From an uncultured Oscillospiraceae bacterium (GTDB lineage Bacteria > Bacillota > Clostridia > Oscillospirales > Oscillospiraceae): a stretch of DNA of 45,942 nt. The DNA is taken from positions 1-45,942 of the forward strand of contig CAJUOA010000012.1 in the NCBI GenBank assembly GCA_910587785.1, in the 5' to 3' direction. Below the pieces are notes generated by a model. The model saw nothing but the letters and a program-made list of their open reading frames with translations, did not search any database and was not told where the DNA came from. The translations under genes were made by a program, and so were the position numbers. This document shows, piece after piece, positions 23,844 to 32,545 of the stretch. The number at the start of each line of letters is the position of its first letter. Position 1 is the stretch's first letter.

Positions 23844-25691
23844 TCACTCTCCAAAGAGGAATTGATTCCTCCAATAATACTGTAAGGACAGGAAATCCTG
23901 AAACCTCGCTTCCCGCTCCTGGGGAACGGCGTCGGAAAAGACCCCGTCCACCACATAGCACCCGTTGGTTGTGACCACGGGGAAGGTGCCGGAGAAAGCG
24001 TCCATAGCCTGGAGGTACGCCGAACCCTGCCAGCCCATCTGCTGGAAGGCCAGATTCATCAGGTAGCAGGGCGAGACCGTGGGGCCCTCGCCGGAGAAGT
24101 CCGACCCGAGCACCGTCTTCGCCGCCTCGTTGGCCCAGATGAGATAGCGGGTGGTGTAATGGGTGCGGAAGCCCGCCTCCGTGCCCGGGTCGATGTCCAG
24201 GCCCAGCTCCTGGTAGTAGGCGTTGGCGTCGCCCATCCAGGGGAGGTGGTCGCTGAAGAGGATGAGCACCACCGGGTCCGGATCGCTCCGCAGCTTGTCC
24301 ACCAGCTTCATGAGCTCCACATCACTGTCCATGATGAGGTCCATATAGTTGTTCATGGCGTTCCGGCACCCCTCGGAGTAGTCCCCGGTGAGGTACTCCA
24401 CACCGCCGTCATAGGACGCCGTGTCATAGGGCCCGTGGCTCTGGATGTTCAGAGTGAAGGAGAAGTAGGGCTTGCCGGTGGACTTGTTTTTCACGAAGTC
24501 ATTGTAGACCTCCGGCAGGAGCACCCCGTCCTCGGGGAGGTAGGCCGTGGTCAGATTCTCATAGTCGCCCTCCAGGTAGCGGAAACGCTCGAAACCAAGG
24601 TACTGGTTGATGTTCTGCCGGTTGTAGAACCACTGGTAATAGGGGTGGCTGCCCTCCACGGTGTAGCCCTGGTCCCTCAGGTACCAGAGGTGGGAGTTGG
24701 CCGGGGCGCGGAAGTTTTTCAGCTGGTAGTTCCCCGTCAGGAAGCACCGTTCACTGTCCACCGTGCCCCCGGCGAAGATGTTGGTCAGGAGGTCCCCGGT
24801 ATAGCTCTCCGCCTCCAACTGGTGATAGAGGTCGTAGCCGCTCACGTCCAGGCCGGGGATGCCGTACCGGGAGAAGTCCACGTAGGCCTCCCGCATGAAG
24901 GAAAGGATGTTGACCTTCTTGTCCGCCGGGATGTCCGCGTCCTGGTAAGCGCCCAGGACCTGTTTTGCCCGCTCCTCGCTGTAGCCAGGGGGAGGGGTTT
25001 CCACAAATTCACTGATACTGTGGAAAAAGGGGTAGAAAAACCCGTGGGAGATATAGTTCTGGGTGGCGCTCCAGCGGTTGAGGTACTCATAGTTTTCCAC
25101 AGCGTCATAGGCTTTCTTGTTGAGATACGCCGGGCTCACCGCGCCGCAGACCAGCGCCACCGCCCCCAGGACGATGAGCCGTTTTTTCCAGCCCCCCAGC
25201 CGTCCCCGGGCGAGGAAGCAGAGCGCCGCCGTGCCCAGCGCCAGGCACACCAGCGCGAAGACCATCCGCTTGTCGATGAAGAGGTTATAGTGCTGTTCGA
25301 CCGTCATGGCCTTGGCCTCCCGGAGGACCAGCATATCCTCGAAGTAGAGGGGGTCGTCCCGGAACTGGAGCTTGAAATAGTTGCCCAGGCTGAACCCCAG
25401 CGAGACCCCGCCTCCGGCGAGGAATGCGCTCCAGGCCCGGCCAAACACTCCATAGAAGAGGAACGTCACAAGCACCACCGGCAGTACGTTCATCACCAGG
25501 ATGCGCCCCGACCGGAAATACCCCTGGAACGCTCCCCAGGAGTAGGGGCCGTAGGCGAACAGCAGCAGCACCAGCCCCATGCATACCGACGCGCAAAACA
25601 GCGTCACCGGCGGCGTCAGGGCGTAGACCGCCCGCTTCCACTCCGGCCACACCGGGTCTGTCTTCTTGCGGAACAGGAAAAAATGAAACAT
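23844..25691 (-). CDS. LTA synthase (LtaS)-family membrane sulfatase-fold enzyme
   Basis: 615 residues. About five transmembrane helices occupy residues 20-190. An extracellular alkaline-phosphatase/sulfatase fold follows. Active-site pieces are visible: SFMREAYVDF with the metal-binding Glu (LtaS has MSEAF), GGTVDSERCFLTG with the nucleophile Thr, and LFSDHLPWMG with metal-binding Asp-His. Such enzymes polymerise glycerol-phosphate lipoteichoic acid or transfer phosphoglycerol to glycans. Which one cannot be told. ATG 25691 has GAGGGA upstream. The mRNA leader is long (about 260 nt) with two stem-loops. The gene is monocistronic and convergent with the XRE gene. Confidence 0.85.
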   Translation of the reverse strand: MFHFFLFRKKTDPVWPEWKRAVYALTPPVTLFCASVCMGLVLLLFAYGPYSWGAFQGYFRSGRILVMNVLPVVLVTFLFYGVFGRAWSAFLAGGGVSLGFSLGNYFKLQFRDDPLYFEDMLVLREAKAMTVEQHYNLFIDKRMVFALVCLALGTAALCFLARGRLGGWKKRLIVLGAVALVCGAVSPAYLNKKAYDAVENYEYLNRWSATQNYISHGFFYPFFHSISEFVETPPPGYSEERAKQVLGAYQDADIPADKKVNILSFMREAYVDFSRYGIPGLDVSGYDLYHQLEAESYTGDLLTNIFAGGTVDSERCFLTGNYQLKNFRAPANSHLWYLRDQGYTVEGSHPYYQWFYNRQNINQYLGFERFRYLEGDYENLTTAYLPEDGVLLPEVYNDFVKNKSTGKPYFSFTLNIQSHGPYDTASYDGGVEYLTGDYSEGCRNAMNNYMDLIMDSDVELMKLVDKLRSDPDPVVLILFSDHLPWMGDANAYYQELGLDIDPGTEAGFRTHYTTRYLIWANEAAKTVLGSDFSGEGPTVSPCYLMNLAFQQMGWQGSAYLQAMDAFSGTFPVVTTNGCYVVDGVFSDAVPQEREARFQDFLSLQYYWRNQFLFGE

Positions 25692-25747
25692 AGTTGATCC
25701 CTCTTTTTTTCGGTGTCCCTTCTTTTTTTCTTTGCCGCAGCGTTAAG

Positions 25748-25770
25748 AAAATGTGCCAGTGGCACATTTT
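25748..25770. repeat. Perfect palindrome in the LTA-synthase leader
   Basis: AAAATGTGCCA-G-TGGCACATTTT, with an extra T after it, about 57 bp upstream of the LtaS-family start codon. It could be an operator, or a hairpin in the mRNA leader, since the gene's promoter lies further upstream at 25956-25984. Confidence 0.5.
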
Positions 25771-25852
25771 TAGCGTAGGCCGAGCGGCTATGCCGCGAGG
25801 AGGGAACTATCTTGACTAAAGCATAGCTCCAAATCATCTCCAGTTTTGAAAG

Positions 25853-25940
25853 AAAAAAGAAGCAAAAAAAGAAAAACTTTTTGTCCTCCCTCTCCAGGCT
25901 CTGCGCAGCCAGGAGCCCCGCACGGTGACGGGACTCCTGG
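25853..25940 (+). repeat. Degenerate copy of the modular hairpin repeat
   Basis: AGAAGCAAAAAAAGAAAAAC leads into CTTTTTGTCC, the same tail module seen at 33782-33840 and 41320-41383. It is followed by GC-rich hairpins (GGCT/AGCC, and a larger CCAGGAG/CTCCTGG stem at 25909-25940). The T/A-rich first hairpin module is missing or decayed. Confidence 0.5.
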
Positions 25941-25955
25941 TGCTTTACGTTATGG

Positions 25956-25984
25956 ATTATACCGGGTCGCGGGATATTATGCAA
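25956..25984 (-). promoter_or_regulatory. Promoter of the LtaS-family gene
   Basis: On the minus strand TTGCAT (25984-25979) and TATAAT (25961-25956) are 17 bp apart. This lies in the 316-bp gap before the MFS gene's stop and drives the LtaS-family gene through a long structured leader. Confidence 0.65.
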
Positions 25985-26007
25985 GGGGGTGGTTTCTTAG
26001 GATTTCT

Positions 26008-27174
26008 TTATTTTTTCCCGCGGCCGCTCTGTTTTAGCAGGGTCTCGTGGGTCAGGACCATCAAAATCAGGATCGCCAGCAGGTAGAAGGGGAGGAGCGC
26101 CGCTGTGATATGGTTGGCAATCAGCCCGAAGAGGGGCGGCATCAGGCAGGTGCCCGCGTAGGCGCTGGCCATCTGGACGCCGATGATGGCCTGGGACCTG
26201 TCCGCGCCGAAGTGGTCCGGCGTGGAGTGGATGATGCAGGGGTAGATGGGCGCACAGCCCAGGCCGATGAGGAGCAGTCCCGCCAGGGCGGCGTATTCCC
26301 CCAGGGGCAGGAGGAAGGCCGCGATTCCAGCCGCCGCGATGCCCTCGCCCAGCCGGACCATCTGCGGGCCGCTGAGCTTCATGGTCAGAAACCCGCTCAG
26401 CGCCCGGCCCGCGGTGATGCCGATGAAGAAGAGACTCGCAAACCCCGCCGCCGCCTCCGAGGACACGCCCTTTTCCAGCACCAGGTAACTGCTGGCCCAC
26501 AGCCCCGTGGTCTGCTCCACGGCGCAGTAGCAGAAGAAGGTCACCATCACCGCCTTGGCTCCCGGGATGCGGACGATCTGACCCATGGTCAGGGCCTTGG
26601 GCGCGGTCTCCTCCTTCCCGGCCTCCGCCGGGGACTTCCAGAGGGGGAGGCTCAGCACCAGTACCGCCGTCAGCGCCGCCTGGAGCAGGGCGATGATCCG
26701 GTAGCCCATGTTCCACCCGAAGCCGCCGGTGAGGGCATAGCCCATGATATACGGCCCCAGGGAGGCCCCTACGCCCCACATACAGTGGAGCCAGCTCATG
26801 TGGCGGCTGGCGTAGTGGAGGGCTACGTAATTGTTGAGGGCCGCGTCTACGCTCCCCGCGCCCAGGCCGTAGGGCACGGCCCAGAGGCAGAGCATCCAGA
26901 AGGACCCGCTGACGGAGAAGCCGAAGATGGCCGCCGCCGTCATGGCCACGCTGATGGCCGTCACCTTCCCGGCTCCCAGGAGCCGGGTGAGGCGGTCGCT
27001 CTGGAGGCTGGAGACGATGGTCCCCACTGCCACGATCATGGAGATCACCCCGGCGCAGGAGACCGGGACGCCGAACTGGACGTACATGGACGGCCACGCC
27101 GCACCCAGGAGGGCGTCGGGGAGGCCGAGGCTGATAAAAGAGAGATAAATTACGGATAGTAATAGCTGGATCAT
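26008..27174 (-). CDS. MFS transporter
   Basis: 388 residues with about twelve transmembrane helices in two six-helix halves, separated by a basic/acidic loop (SPAEAGKEETAPKALT near residue 190). The start at 27174 has GGAGG upstream; the longer frame has none. Glycines and small residues dominate helices 4-5 (WLHCMWGVGASLGPYIMG), as in FucP/sugar-type or drug-type MFS proteins. The substrate cannot be assigned. It lies downstream of aspS but is separated by a repeat hairpin, so may or may not share its transcript. Confidence 0.82.
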   Translation of the reverse strand: MIQLLLSVIYLSFISLGLPDALLGAAWPSMYVQFGVPVSCAGVISMIVAVGTIVSSLQSDRLTRLLGAGKVTAISVAMTAAAIFGFSVSGSFWMLCLWAVPYGLGAGSVDAALNNYVALHYASRHMSWLHCMWGVGASLGPYIMGYALTGGFGWNMGYRIIALLQAALTAVLVLSLPLWKSPAEAGKEETAPKALTMGQIVRIPGAKAVMVTFFCYCAVEQTTGLWASSYLVLEKGVSSEAAAGFASLFFIGITAGRALSGFLTMKLSGPQMVRLGEGIAAAGIAAFLLPLGEYAALAGLLLIGLGCAPIYPCIIHSTPDHFGADRSQAIIGVQMASAYAGTCLMPPLFGLIANHITAALLPFYLLAILILMVLTHETLLKQSGRGKK

Positions 27175-27261
27175 GGCGAATGCCTCCGAATTCCAAAAAC
27201 AGGGGGCTCCGCAGTCTGCCACCGTGCGGTGGTGTCAGACGGGCAGAGCCTCCCGTAGCGA

Positions 27262-27328
27262 GAATCAAAAGTTTTTCTTCTCTTGCTTCTTCTCTTCTTT
27301 GTCCACAAAGAAGAGAAGAAGGAAAAGC
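27262..27328 (-). repeat. Modular hairpin repeat directly after aspS
   Basis: Read on the minus strand, it begins next to the aspS TAA. The stem is CTTCTCTTCTTTGT/ACAAAGAAGAGAAG, then the tail AGCAAGAGAAGAAAAACTTTT, then a small GC-rich hairpin (ACGGG/CCCGT). It has the same module order as the copy after ppk. A transcription-ending or mRNA-protecting role is inferred from its position immediately after a stop codon. Confidence 0.65.
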
Positions 27329-29104
27329 TTATTCCTCCACCGCAGTAATGGCGATGTGGAGCTCGTCAAGCTGCTTCTGCTCCACCGTGGAGGGCGCGCC
27401 CATGAGGAGGTCCTGGGCGTTCTTGTTCATGGGGAAGGGGATGATCTCCCGGATGGATTCCTCGCCCGCGAGAAGCATGACGATCCGGTCCACGCCGGGG
27501 GCGATGCCCGCGTGGGGCGGCGCGCCGTAGCAGAAGGCGTTGTACATGGCGGGGAACTTCGCTCGCACGTCGTCCTCGCCCAGTCCCACCAGCTGGAAGG
27601 CCTTGATCATGATCTCCGGGTCGTGGTTCCGCACCGCGCCGGAGCTCAGCTCCACGCCGTTGCACACGATGTCGTACTGATAGGCGGTGATGGTCAGGGG
27701 GTCCACCTCGCCGGAGATGGCCTTGTCCAGGACCGCCGCGCCGCCGTTGGGCATGGAGAAGGGGTTGTGGCAGAACTCCAGCTCGCCGCTCTCCTCGCCG
27801 ATCTCGTACATGGGGAAGTCCACGATCCAGCAGAAGGCGTACTGCTCCTTGTCCATATGCTCGGGGCAGAGGAGGCCCAGCTTGCTGCGCAGGACGCCGG
27901 CGGTCTTCTGGGCGTCCCGCTTTTTGCCCGCCGTAAGGCCCACGAAGCATCCGGGGGTAAGGCCCAGAGCCTCCACGACCTGCTCCTTGCGCTCCGCAAC
28001 AAACTTGCTGATGCCGCCCACCAGCTCGCCCTTGTCGTCCAGACGGAACCAGTAGGCTTTCTTCCCGGACTGGACCTCCACGTCGGTGCAGAGCTTGTCG
28101 ATCTGTTTGCGGGCGGCGGTGAAGTTCGTGACCACCACGGCCTTGACCGTGTTCCCGGCGAAGGGCTCGAAGCCGCAGCCGGCGAGGAGCGCGGTGGCGT
28201 CCTGGACGGTCAGGTCAATGCGCAGGTCCGGCTTGTCGGAGCCGTAGGTCTCCAGGGCGTCGTTGTAGGCGATGCGCCGGAAGGGGGCCCCGGAGGCCCG
28301 GCTGTAGGTCCCGTACTTGGCGAAGATTGGCGGGAGCACGTCCTCCATGACGGCGAACACGTCGTCCTGGCTGGCGAAGCTCATCTCCATGTCCAACTGG
28401 TAGAACTCGCCGGGGGAGCGGTCGCCCCGGGCGTCCTCGTCCCGGAAGCAGGGGGCAATCTGAAAATACTTGTCGATTCCGGAGGCCATTAAGAGCTGCT
28501 TGAACTGCTGGGGGGCCTGGGGGAGGGCGTAGAACTTGCCGGGGTGCTTGCGGGCGGGGACCAGGTAGTCCCGTGCCCCCTCGGGGGAGGAGGCGGTGAG
28601 GATGGGGGTGGTAATCTCCAGAAAGCCGTGGTCCGTCATGGCGGCGCGGATGGCCGCCACCACGTTGCAGCGGAGGATGATGTTGTTTTTCACCTCGGGG
28701 TTTCTCAAATCCAGGAAGCGGTACTTCAGGCGCAGGGATTCGTCGGCCTCCCGGCTGCGGCCCACCTGGAAGGGGAGCTCGTTGAACTGACAGCGGCCTA
28801 ATACCTCGATCTTCTCCGGGACCACCTCGATCTCGCCGGTGGGGAGGTTCGTATTCTTACTGCTCCTCTCCCGGACCGTGCCCTCCACGGAGATGGTGGA
28901 TTCCTTGTTGAGCCCGTGGATGATATCCATCATCTCCTCGGTCTCGATGACCACCTGGGTGGTGCCGTAGAAGTCCCGGAGGATCACAAAGGCGAAGTTC
29001 TGCCCCACCTCCCGGACGTTCTCCATCCAGCCGGAGAGCTTCACCTGCTGTCCCACATGCTCCAGCCGGAGCTCGTTGCAGGTATGGGTGCGGTTTTGTG
29101 TCAT
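27329..29104 (-). CDS. aspS: Aspartyl-tRNA synthetase
   Basis: 591 residues, the bacterial class IIb type. It has an N-terminal OB-fold anticodon-binding domain (LSGWMENVREVG near residue 25, FAFVILRDFYG), catalytic motif 2 (FRDEDARGDRSPGEFYQLDMEMSF region near 215), the bacterial insertion (GAD) domain near 290-410, and motif 3 GIAPGVDRIVMLLAG near 525-540. It charges tRNA-Asp; whether it also charges tRNA-Asn is not decidable from the sequence. ATG 29104 with AAAGGA upstream was chosen over a TTG three codons earlier. It is the third gene after hisS and a hypothetical gene, in the order hisS, unknown, aspS. Confidence 0.94.
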   Translation of the reverse strand: MTQNRTHTCNELRLEHVGQQVKLSGWMENVREVGQNFAFVILRDFYGTTQVVIETEEMMDIIHGLNKESTISVEGTVRERSSKNTNLPTGEIEVVPEKIEVLGRCQFNELPFQVGRSREADESLRLKYRFLDLRNPEVKNNIILRCNVVAAIRAAMTDHGFLEITTPILTASSPEGARDYLVPARKHPGKFYALPQAPQQFKQLLMASGIDKYFQIAPCFRDEDARGDRSPGEFYQLDMEMSFASQDDVFAVMEDVLPPIFAKYGTYSRASGAPFRRIAYNDALETYGSDKPDLRIDLTVQDATALLAGCGFEPFAGNTVKAVVVTNFTAARKQIDKLCTDVEVQSGKKAYWFRLDDKGELVGGISKFVAERKEQVVEALGLTPGCFVGLTAGKKRDAQKTAGVLRSKLGLLCPEHMDKEQYAFCWIVDFPMYEIGEESGELEFCHNPFSMPNGGAAVLDKAISGEVDPLTITAYQYDIVCNGVELSSGAVRNHDPEIMIKAFQLVGLGEDDVRAKFPAMYNAFCYGAPPHAGIAPGVDRIVMLLAGEESIREIIPFPMNKNAQDLLMGAPSTVEQKQLDELHIAITAVEE

Positions 29105-29483
29105 AGATTTCAATCCTTTCGGTATAGTAATTGTGATATATTACAGTTAGGCGCTTTTTGGATGCCTCAGCTTCCGTTAGTCTCTGCTGGGGGAGTTTCG
29201 CGCCTCCGGGCGCGAGTTCCTTTGCCCTCGGCGGCAAAGGAACCAAAACGCCGCCGAACCTACGGTTCGGACTCCCTTTTTTTGTCCTCTGCGGCGGCTC
29301 ATTCTGTGAGAAAAAGCCCCCGAATGGCTGCACGCTCCCCTGGTGAGATTGGTAGAATGTTATACTCCGCCTCGCCGGCCCTCCATGTAGGACTCCCTGC
29401 CGGACTGCCCTGCGGATGCGTACTCCTCTGCCGCTGAATCTCTGCCTGCCGCTGAACCTTGCATGTGCAGGTTTCTTCCTGAT
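29105..29483 (-). other. Structured gene-free gap between a hypothetical gene and aspS
   Basis: 379 bp with no plausible gene. On the minus strand it contains three adjacent hairpins: CGAACC/GGTTCG, CCTTTGCC/GGCAAAGG and CGCGCC/GGCGCG at about 29190-29275. Nearer the hypothetical gene, direct repeats of TTCAGCGGCAG occur twice 18 bp apart. No T-box motif (TGGNACCGCG) is visible, so tRNA-dependent control of aspS is not supported. Confidence 0.55.
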
Positions 29484-29996
29484 TTACGTCCCGGCGCTCT
29501 CACCCAGGAGCCGCGCCATCATATCCGCCACCCACTGCTCCTGGTCCGCTGTGGTGACGCGCCAGGTATCCCCGTCGAAGGACATCTTCAGCTCCCCAAA
29601 GAAATTGTCAAGACGGAGCATGAAGCCGGACCCGGTGCCTCCCTTGACAGGAACGTCCTCAAAGGCCAGGGACAGATACCAGCGGAAGTCCCCTTCCCGC
29701 CACAGGTGCGTTTTTCCGCCCTCGGTAGGCCAGAAGATGGGCGACCGGCGGAACTTCCGTCCTCGAAGGAGCTCCAGCAGGGGAGGGAGGTCCTCGCCCT
29801 CCAGCCGTAGGCTTTGGGTGCAGTCTGCCATTTCCTGCGTCTCAAATGTGCTGTAGTCGAAACTGACTGCTGTACACGCATCCAGGTGGATGCCGGGGCA
29901 CAGCTCCTCAATAGTGAGGGGCCTGCTGTACCACAGCACGGCGGCAAGGACCGCCAGGACCAGGACGGCAAGGCCGATACCCACATATTTCTTCAT
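29484..29996 (-). CDS. Hypothetical membrane-anchored protein between hisS and aspS
   Basis: 170 residues. One N-terminal membrane anchor (about residues 5-23, MKKYVGIGLAVLVLAVLAAV start) is followed by an extracytoplasmic domain with two Cys (C33, C41) and acidic/aromatic content. No family recognised. It starts 4 nt after the hisS stop, so it is co-transcribed with hisS. Confidence 0.6.
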   Translation of the reverse strand: MKKYVGIGLAVLVLAVLAAVLWYSRPLTIEELCPGIHLDACTAVSFDYSTFETQEMADCTQSLRLEGEDLPPLLELLRGRKFRRSPIFWPTEGGKTHLWREGDFRWYLSLAFEDVPVKGGTGSGFMLRLDNFFGELKMSFDGDTWRVTTADQEQWVADMMARLLGESAGT

Positions 29997-30000
29997 GAGG

Positions 30001-31356
30001 TCAGCGTTCCTGGATCACAGTCCCGCGCCGCCGTGCCTCCAGCGCCGTCTGGATACGCGCCAGGGTCTCCTCAAAGCCCAGCTTGGTCTGTTCGCCGGAG
30101 ACCATGTCCTTGCAGGAGACCACACCCTCCTTTACCTCGTCCTCCCCCAGGAAGGCCGCAAAGGGCACCGCCAGCTTGTCCGCATAGCTCATCTTGGCCT
30201 TGAATTTCTTCTGTTCCGTGTAGAGCTGCGTGCGCACGCCCGCGTCCCGGAGACGGGTCGCCAAGGCGATGGCCGGGGCCAGGTCCTCGGTCATGGGGAT
30301 CACCAACACGTCCGCAGGGGCGGTGTTGGCATTCTCATTGAGCATCTTCTGTTCTTGCAGAACGTAGAAGAGGCGGGTGACGCCGATGGAGATGCCGACT
30401 CCGGGGAGTACTTTATCCGTATAATATTCCGCTAAGTTGTCATACCGTCCGCCGGAACAGATGGAGCCGATCTCCGGGTGGTCCACCATCAGCGTCTCGT
30501 AGACAGTGCCGGTGTAGTAGTCCAGCCCCCGGGCGATGGTCAGGTCCACGGCGAAATTGTCCTCCGGCACACCAAAAGCGGCCAGATACTTGACCACCGT
30601 CCCCAGCTCGTCCAGGCCGGTGTCAAAGAGCTCGTTCCTGCCCCGGTAGGCCTCCAGAGCCTCCAAAACCTGGGCGTTGGTGCCCTTGATGCCGATGAAG
30701 GACAGCACCGCGTCCGCGTCCCCGCCGCTGACGCCGAAGTCCTCTGTCAGGATGCCCTTCACCTTCTCCGGACCGATCTTCTCCAGCTTGTCCACCGTGC
30801 GCATCACATCCCCAGCCTTGTCCGTGAGGCCCAGTATGGCGTAGAAGCCGTTCAATATCTTCCGGTTGTTGACCCGGATCTGGAAGTTCTTCAGCCCCAG
30901 AGTGGAGAAGGTGCGGTAGATGATGGCGGGGATCTCCGCGTCGTTGACGATATCCAGCTTCCCGTCGCCGATGACGTCGATATCCGCCTGGTAGAACTCC
31001 CGGAACCGGCCCCGCTGGGCCCGCTCACCCCGGTAGACCTTTCCGATCTGGTACCGCCGGAAGGGGAAGGCCAGGTCGTTGTAGTGCAGGGCCACGTACT
31101 TGGCCAGGGGCACGGTGAGGTCGAAGCGGAGGCTCAGGTCGCTGTCGCCCTTGGTGAAGCGGTAGATCTGCTTCTCCGTCTCCCCGCCGCCCTTGGCGAG
31201 GAGCACCTCGCTGGACTCGATGATGGGCGTATCCAGAGGGGTGAAGCCATAAAGGCCGTAGGTCTCCCGCAGCGCTGCGAGGAAGGTCTCCATCAGGACT
31301 TGCTGGCCCGGCAGCAGCTCCATGAAGCCTGAGAGGGTCCTGGGTTGTACTTTCAT
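30001..31356 (-). CDS. hisS: Histidyl-tRNA synthetase
   Basis: 451 residues of the class II HisRS. Motif 2 is near residues 110-130 (RYQIGKVYRGERAQRGRFREFYQ region). RGLDYYTGTVYE near 268 is the histidine-specific HisA signature. GICSGGRYDNL follows, and a C-terminal anticodon-binding domain begins near 335. ATG 31356 has AAAGGAG 8 nt upstream. Its promoter is TTGAAA-17-TAAAAT at 31417-31389. It is divergent from the ZIP transporter. Confidence 0.94.
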   Translation of the reverse strand: MKVQPRTLSGFMELLPGQQVLMETFLAALRETYGLYGFTPLDTPIIESSEVLLAKGGGETEKQIYRFTKGDSDLSLRFDLTVPLAKYVALHYNDLAFPFRRYQIGKVYRGERAQRGRFREFYQADIDVIGDGKLDIVNDAEIPAIIYRTFSTLGLKNFQIRVNNRKILNGFYAILGLTDKAGDVMRTVDKLEKIGPEKVKGILTEDFGVSGGDADAVLSFIGIKGTNAQVLEALEAYRGRNELFDTGLDELGTVVKYLAAFGVPEDNFAVDLTIARGLDYYTGTVYETLMVDHPEIGSICSGGRYDNLAEYYTDKVLPGVGISIGVTRLFYVLQEQKMLNENANTAPADVLVIPMTEDLAPAIALATRLRDAGVRTQLYTEQKKFKAKMSYADKLAVPFAAFLGEDEVKEGVVSCKDMVSGEQTKLGFEETLARIQTALEARRRGTVIQER

Positions 31357-31388
31357 GGTTCGTTCTCCTTTGTTGGTCAATGGTTTGG

Positions 31389-31417
31389 ATTTTATCACAG
31401 AACCCGCCGGGTTTCAA
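31389..31417 (-). promoter_or_regulatory. Promoter of the hisS operon
   Basis: TTGAAA (31417-31412) and TAAAAT (31394-31389) on the minus strand, 17 bp apart, about 30 bp before the start codon. The leader is too short for a T-box. Confidence 0.65.
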
Positions 31418-31470
31418 GGGAGGATTGGGCTTTGAGGGCTGAAAATCGCGGGAGAATCCTCACCGTGCCC

Positions 31471-31499
31471 TTGATTTTCCCTCCCCGCCGGGCTATACT
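31471..31499 (+). promoter_or_regulatory. Promoter of the ZIP transporter gene
   Basis: TTGATT (31471-31476) and TATACT (31494-31499), 17 bp apart, 35 bp before the start codon and divergent from the hisS promoter. Confidence 0.7.
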
Positions 31500-31534
31500 A
31501 GGGGGTGACAGAAGGAATATTAGGAGTGACATCT

Positions 31535-32368
31535 ATGGAAAACATCTATCTGACGATCTTTTTGATCACTGCCGTCACCGGCGTGGGGGGCCTGGCCCTG
31601 GGCGGCGGCCTTGCGGCGGCGGTCCACAGCCCCTCCGACCGGACAGTGAGCCTGCTCCTGCGCTTCACCTCCGGGGTGATGCTCAGCGTGGTCTGCTTTG
31701 ACCTGGTGGCCGACGCCCTGGAGGAGAGCGGTGTGGCGCCCCTGCTGGGCTGGATTTTGGCGGGGTTCCTGGGCACCTATCTCCTCAACTGCTGGGTGGA
31801 CAAGCGGGCTCACCACAGCCACAGCCATGCCTCCCGTCAGGAGCATGGGCACGATCATGCCCACGGGCACGAAAGCGGCGATATGTGCGCCTGCGGACGC
31901 CACACCCTCCACACGGCGGGTCTGGTCCTGGCGGCGGCTGTGGCCCTCCACAACATGCCCGTAGGTATGGCCATCGGGGCCACCTTCGGACAGCCGTCCC
32001 TGCCCGGCCACGCGGGGCACGCCGGCATCTTGGCCGCCCTCATCATCGGACTGCACAACATCCCGGAGGGCATGTCCATCGCCGCGCCCCTGCTGACCGG
32101 CGGCTCCCGGCCCCTGGAGGCCGTGGGCATCGCCGCCCTCAGCGGACTGCCCACCATTCTGGGGGCTCTCCTGGGCTACTCCGCTGGGGTGATGGACCCG
32201 GCACTGCTGGGGGCGTCCCTGGCCTTCGCCGCCGGGGCGATGCTCTACGTGGTCTTCGGGGAGCTCCTGCCCGAGGCGGAGCACCTCTGGCAGCACCGGC
32301 TCAGCGGACTTGCCATCATGCTGGGGCTCATGCTGGGCATGGCGCTGATCTTCAGCCATACCCATTGA
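31535..32368 (+). CDS. ZIP-family divalent metal transporter
   Basis: 277 residues with eight hydrophobic helices. The metal path signatures are HNMPVGMAIG (about 138-147) and HNIPEGMSIA (about 181-190). A cytosolic loop near 90-120 is rich in His (HHSHSH, HGHDHAHGH) plus two Cys, a typical ZIP metal-binding loop. It probably imports zinc, iron or manganese. ATG 31535 has GGAGTGA upstream; the earlier GTG frame lacks support. No Fur or Zur box was recognised at the promoter. Confidence 0.88.
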   Translation: MENIYLTIFLITAVTGVGGLALGGGLAAAVHSPSDRTVSLLLRFTSGVMLSVVCFDLVADALEESGVAPLLGWILAGFLGTYLLNCWVDKRAHHSHSHASRQEHGHDHAHGHESGDMCACGRHTLHTAGLVLAAAVALHNMPVGMAIGATFGQPSLPGHAGHAGILAALIIGLHNIPEGMSIAAPLLTGGSRPLEAVGIAALSGLPTILGALLGYSAGVMDPALLGASLAFAAGAMLYVVFGELLPEAEHLWQHRLSGLAIMLGLMLGMALIFSHTH

Positions 32369-32415
32369 GCAGGGAGCCGCCGGTCCTCCCCGATTTCGCA
32401 CATCAGATAAACCAA

Positions 32416-32451
32416 ATGCTCCCGTCCCCTGTCCAAGCGGGACGAGAGCAT
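32416..32451. terminator. Hairpin between convergent genes
   Basis: ATGCTC-CGTCCC pairs with GGGACG-GAGCAT across one mismatch and a 10-nt loop, between the ZIP gene and the MgsA-like gene. No T-run, so termination is uncertain. The rest of the 177-bp gap holds nothing recognisable. Confidence 0.45.
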
Positions 32452-32545
32452 GGCGGAACTCTCACATCTTGCGGCGCGCTCCTCAGGTCCACCCTGCGGA
32501 GGCGCCGCCTTTTCATGGCGGGCCGGTCCTCTTGCATCACTCTTC

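Noticed and set aside
29105..29483. T-box riboswitch upstream of aspS
   Set aside because: The region has several hairpins, but no TGGNACCGCG-type antiterminator motif and no AGCAGGGTGG-like element was found.
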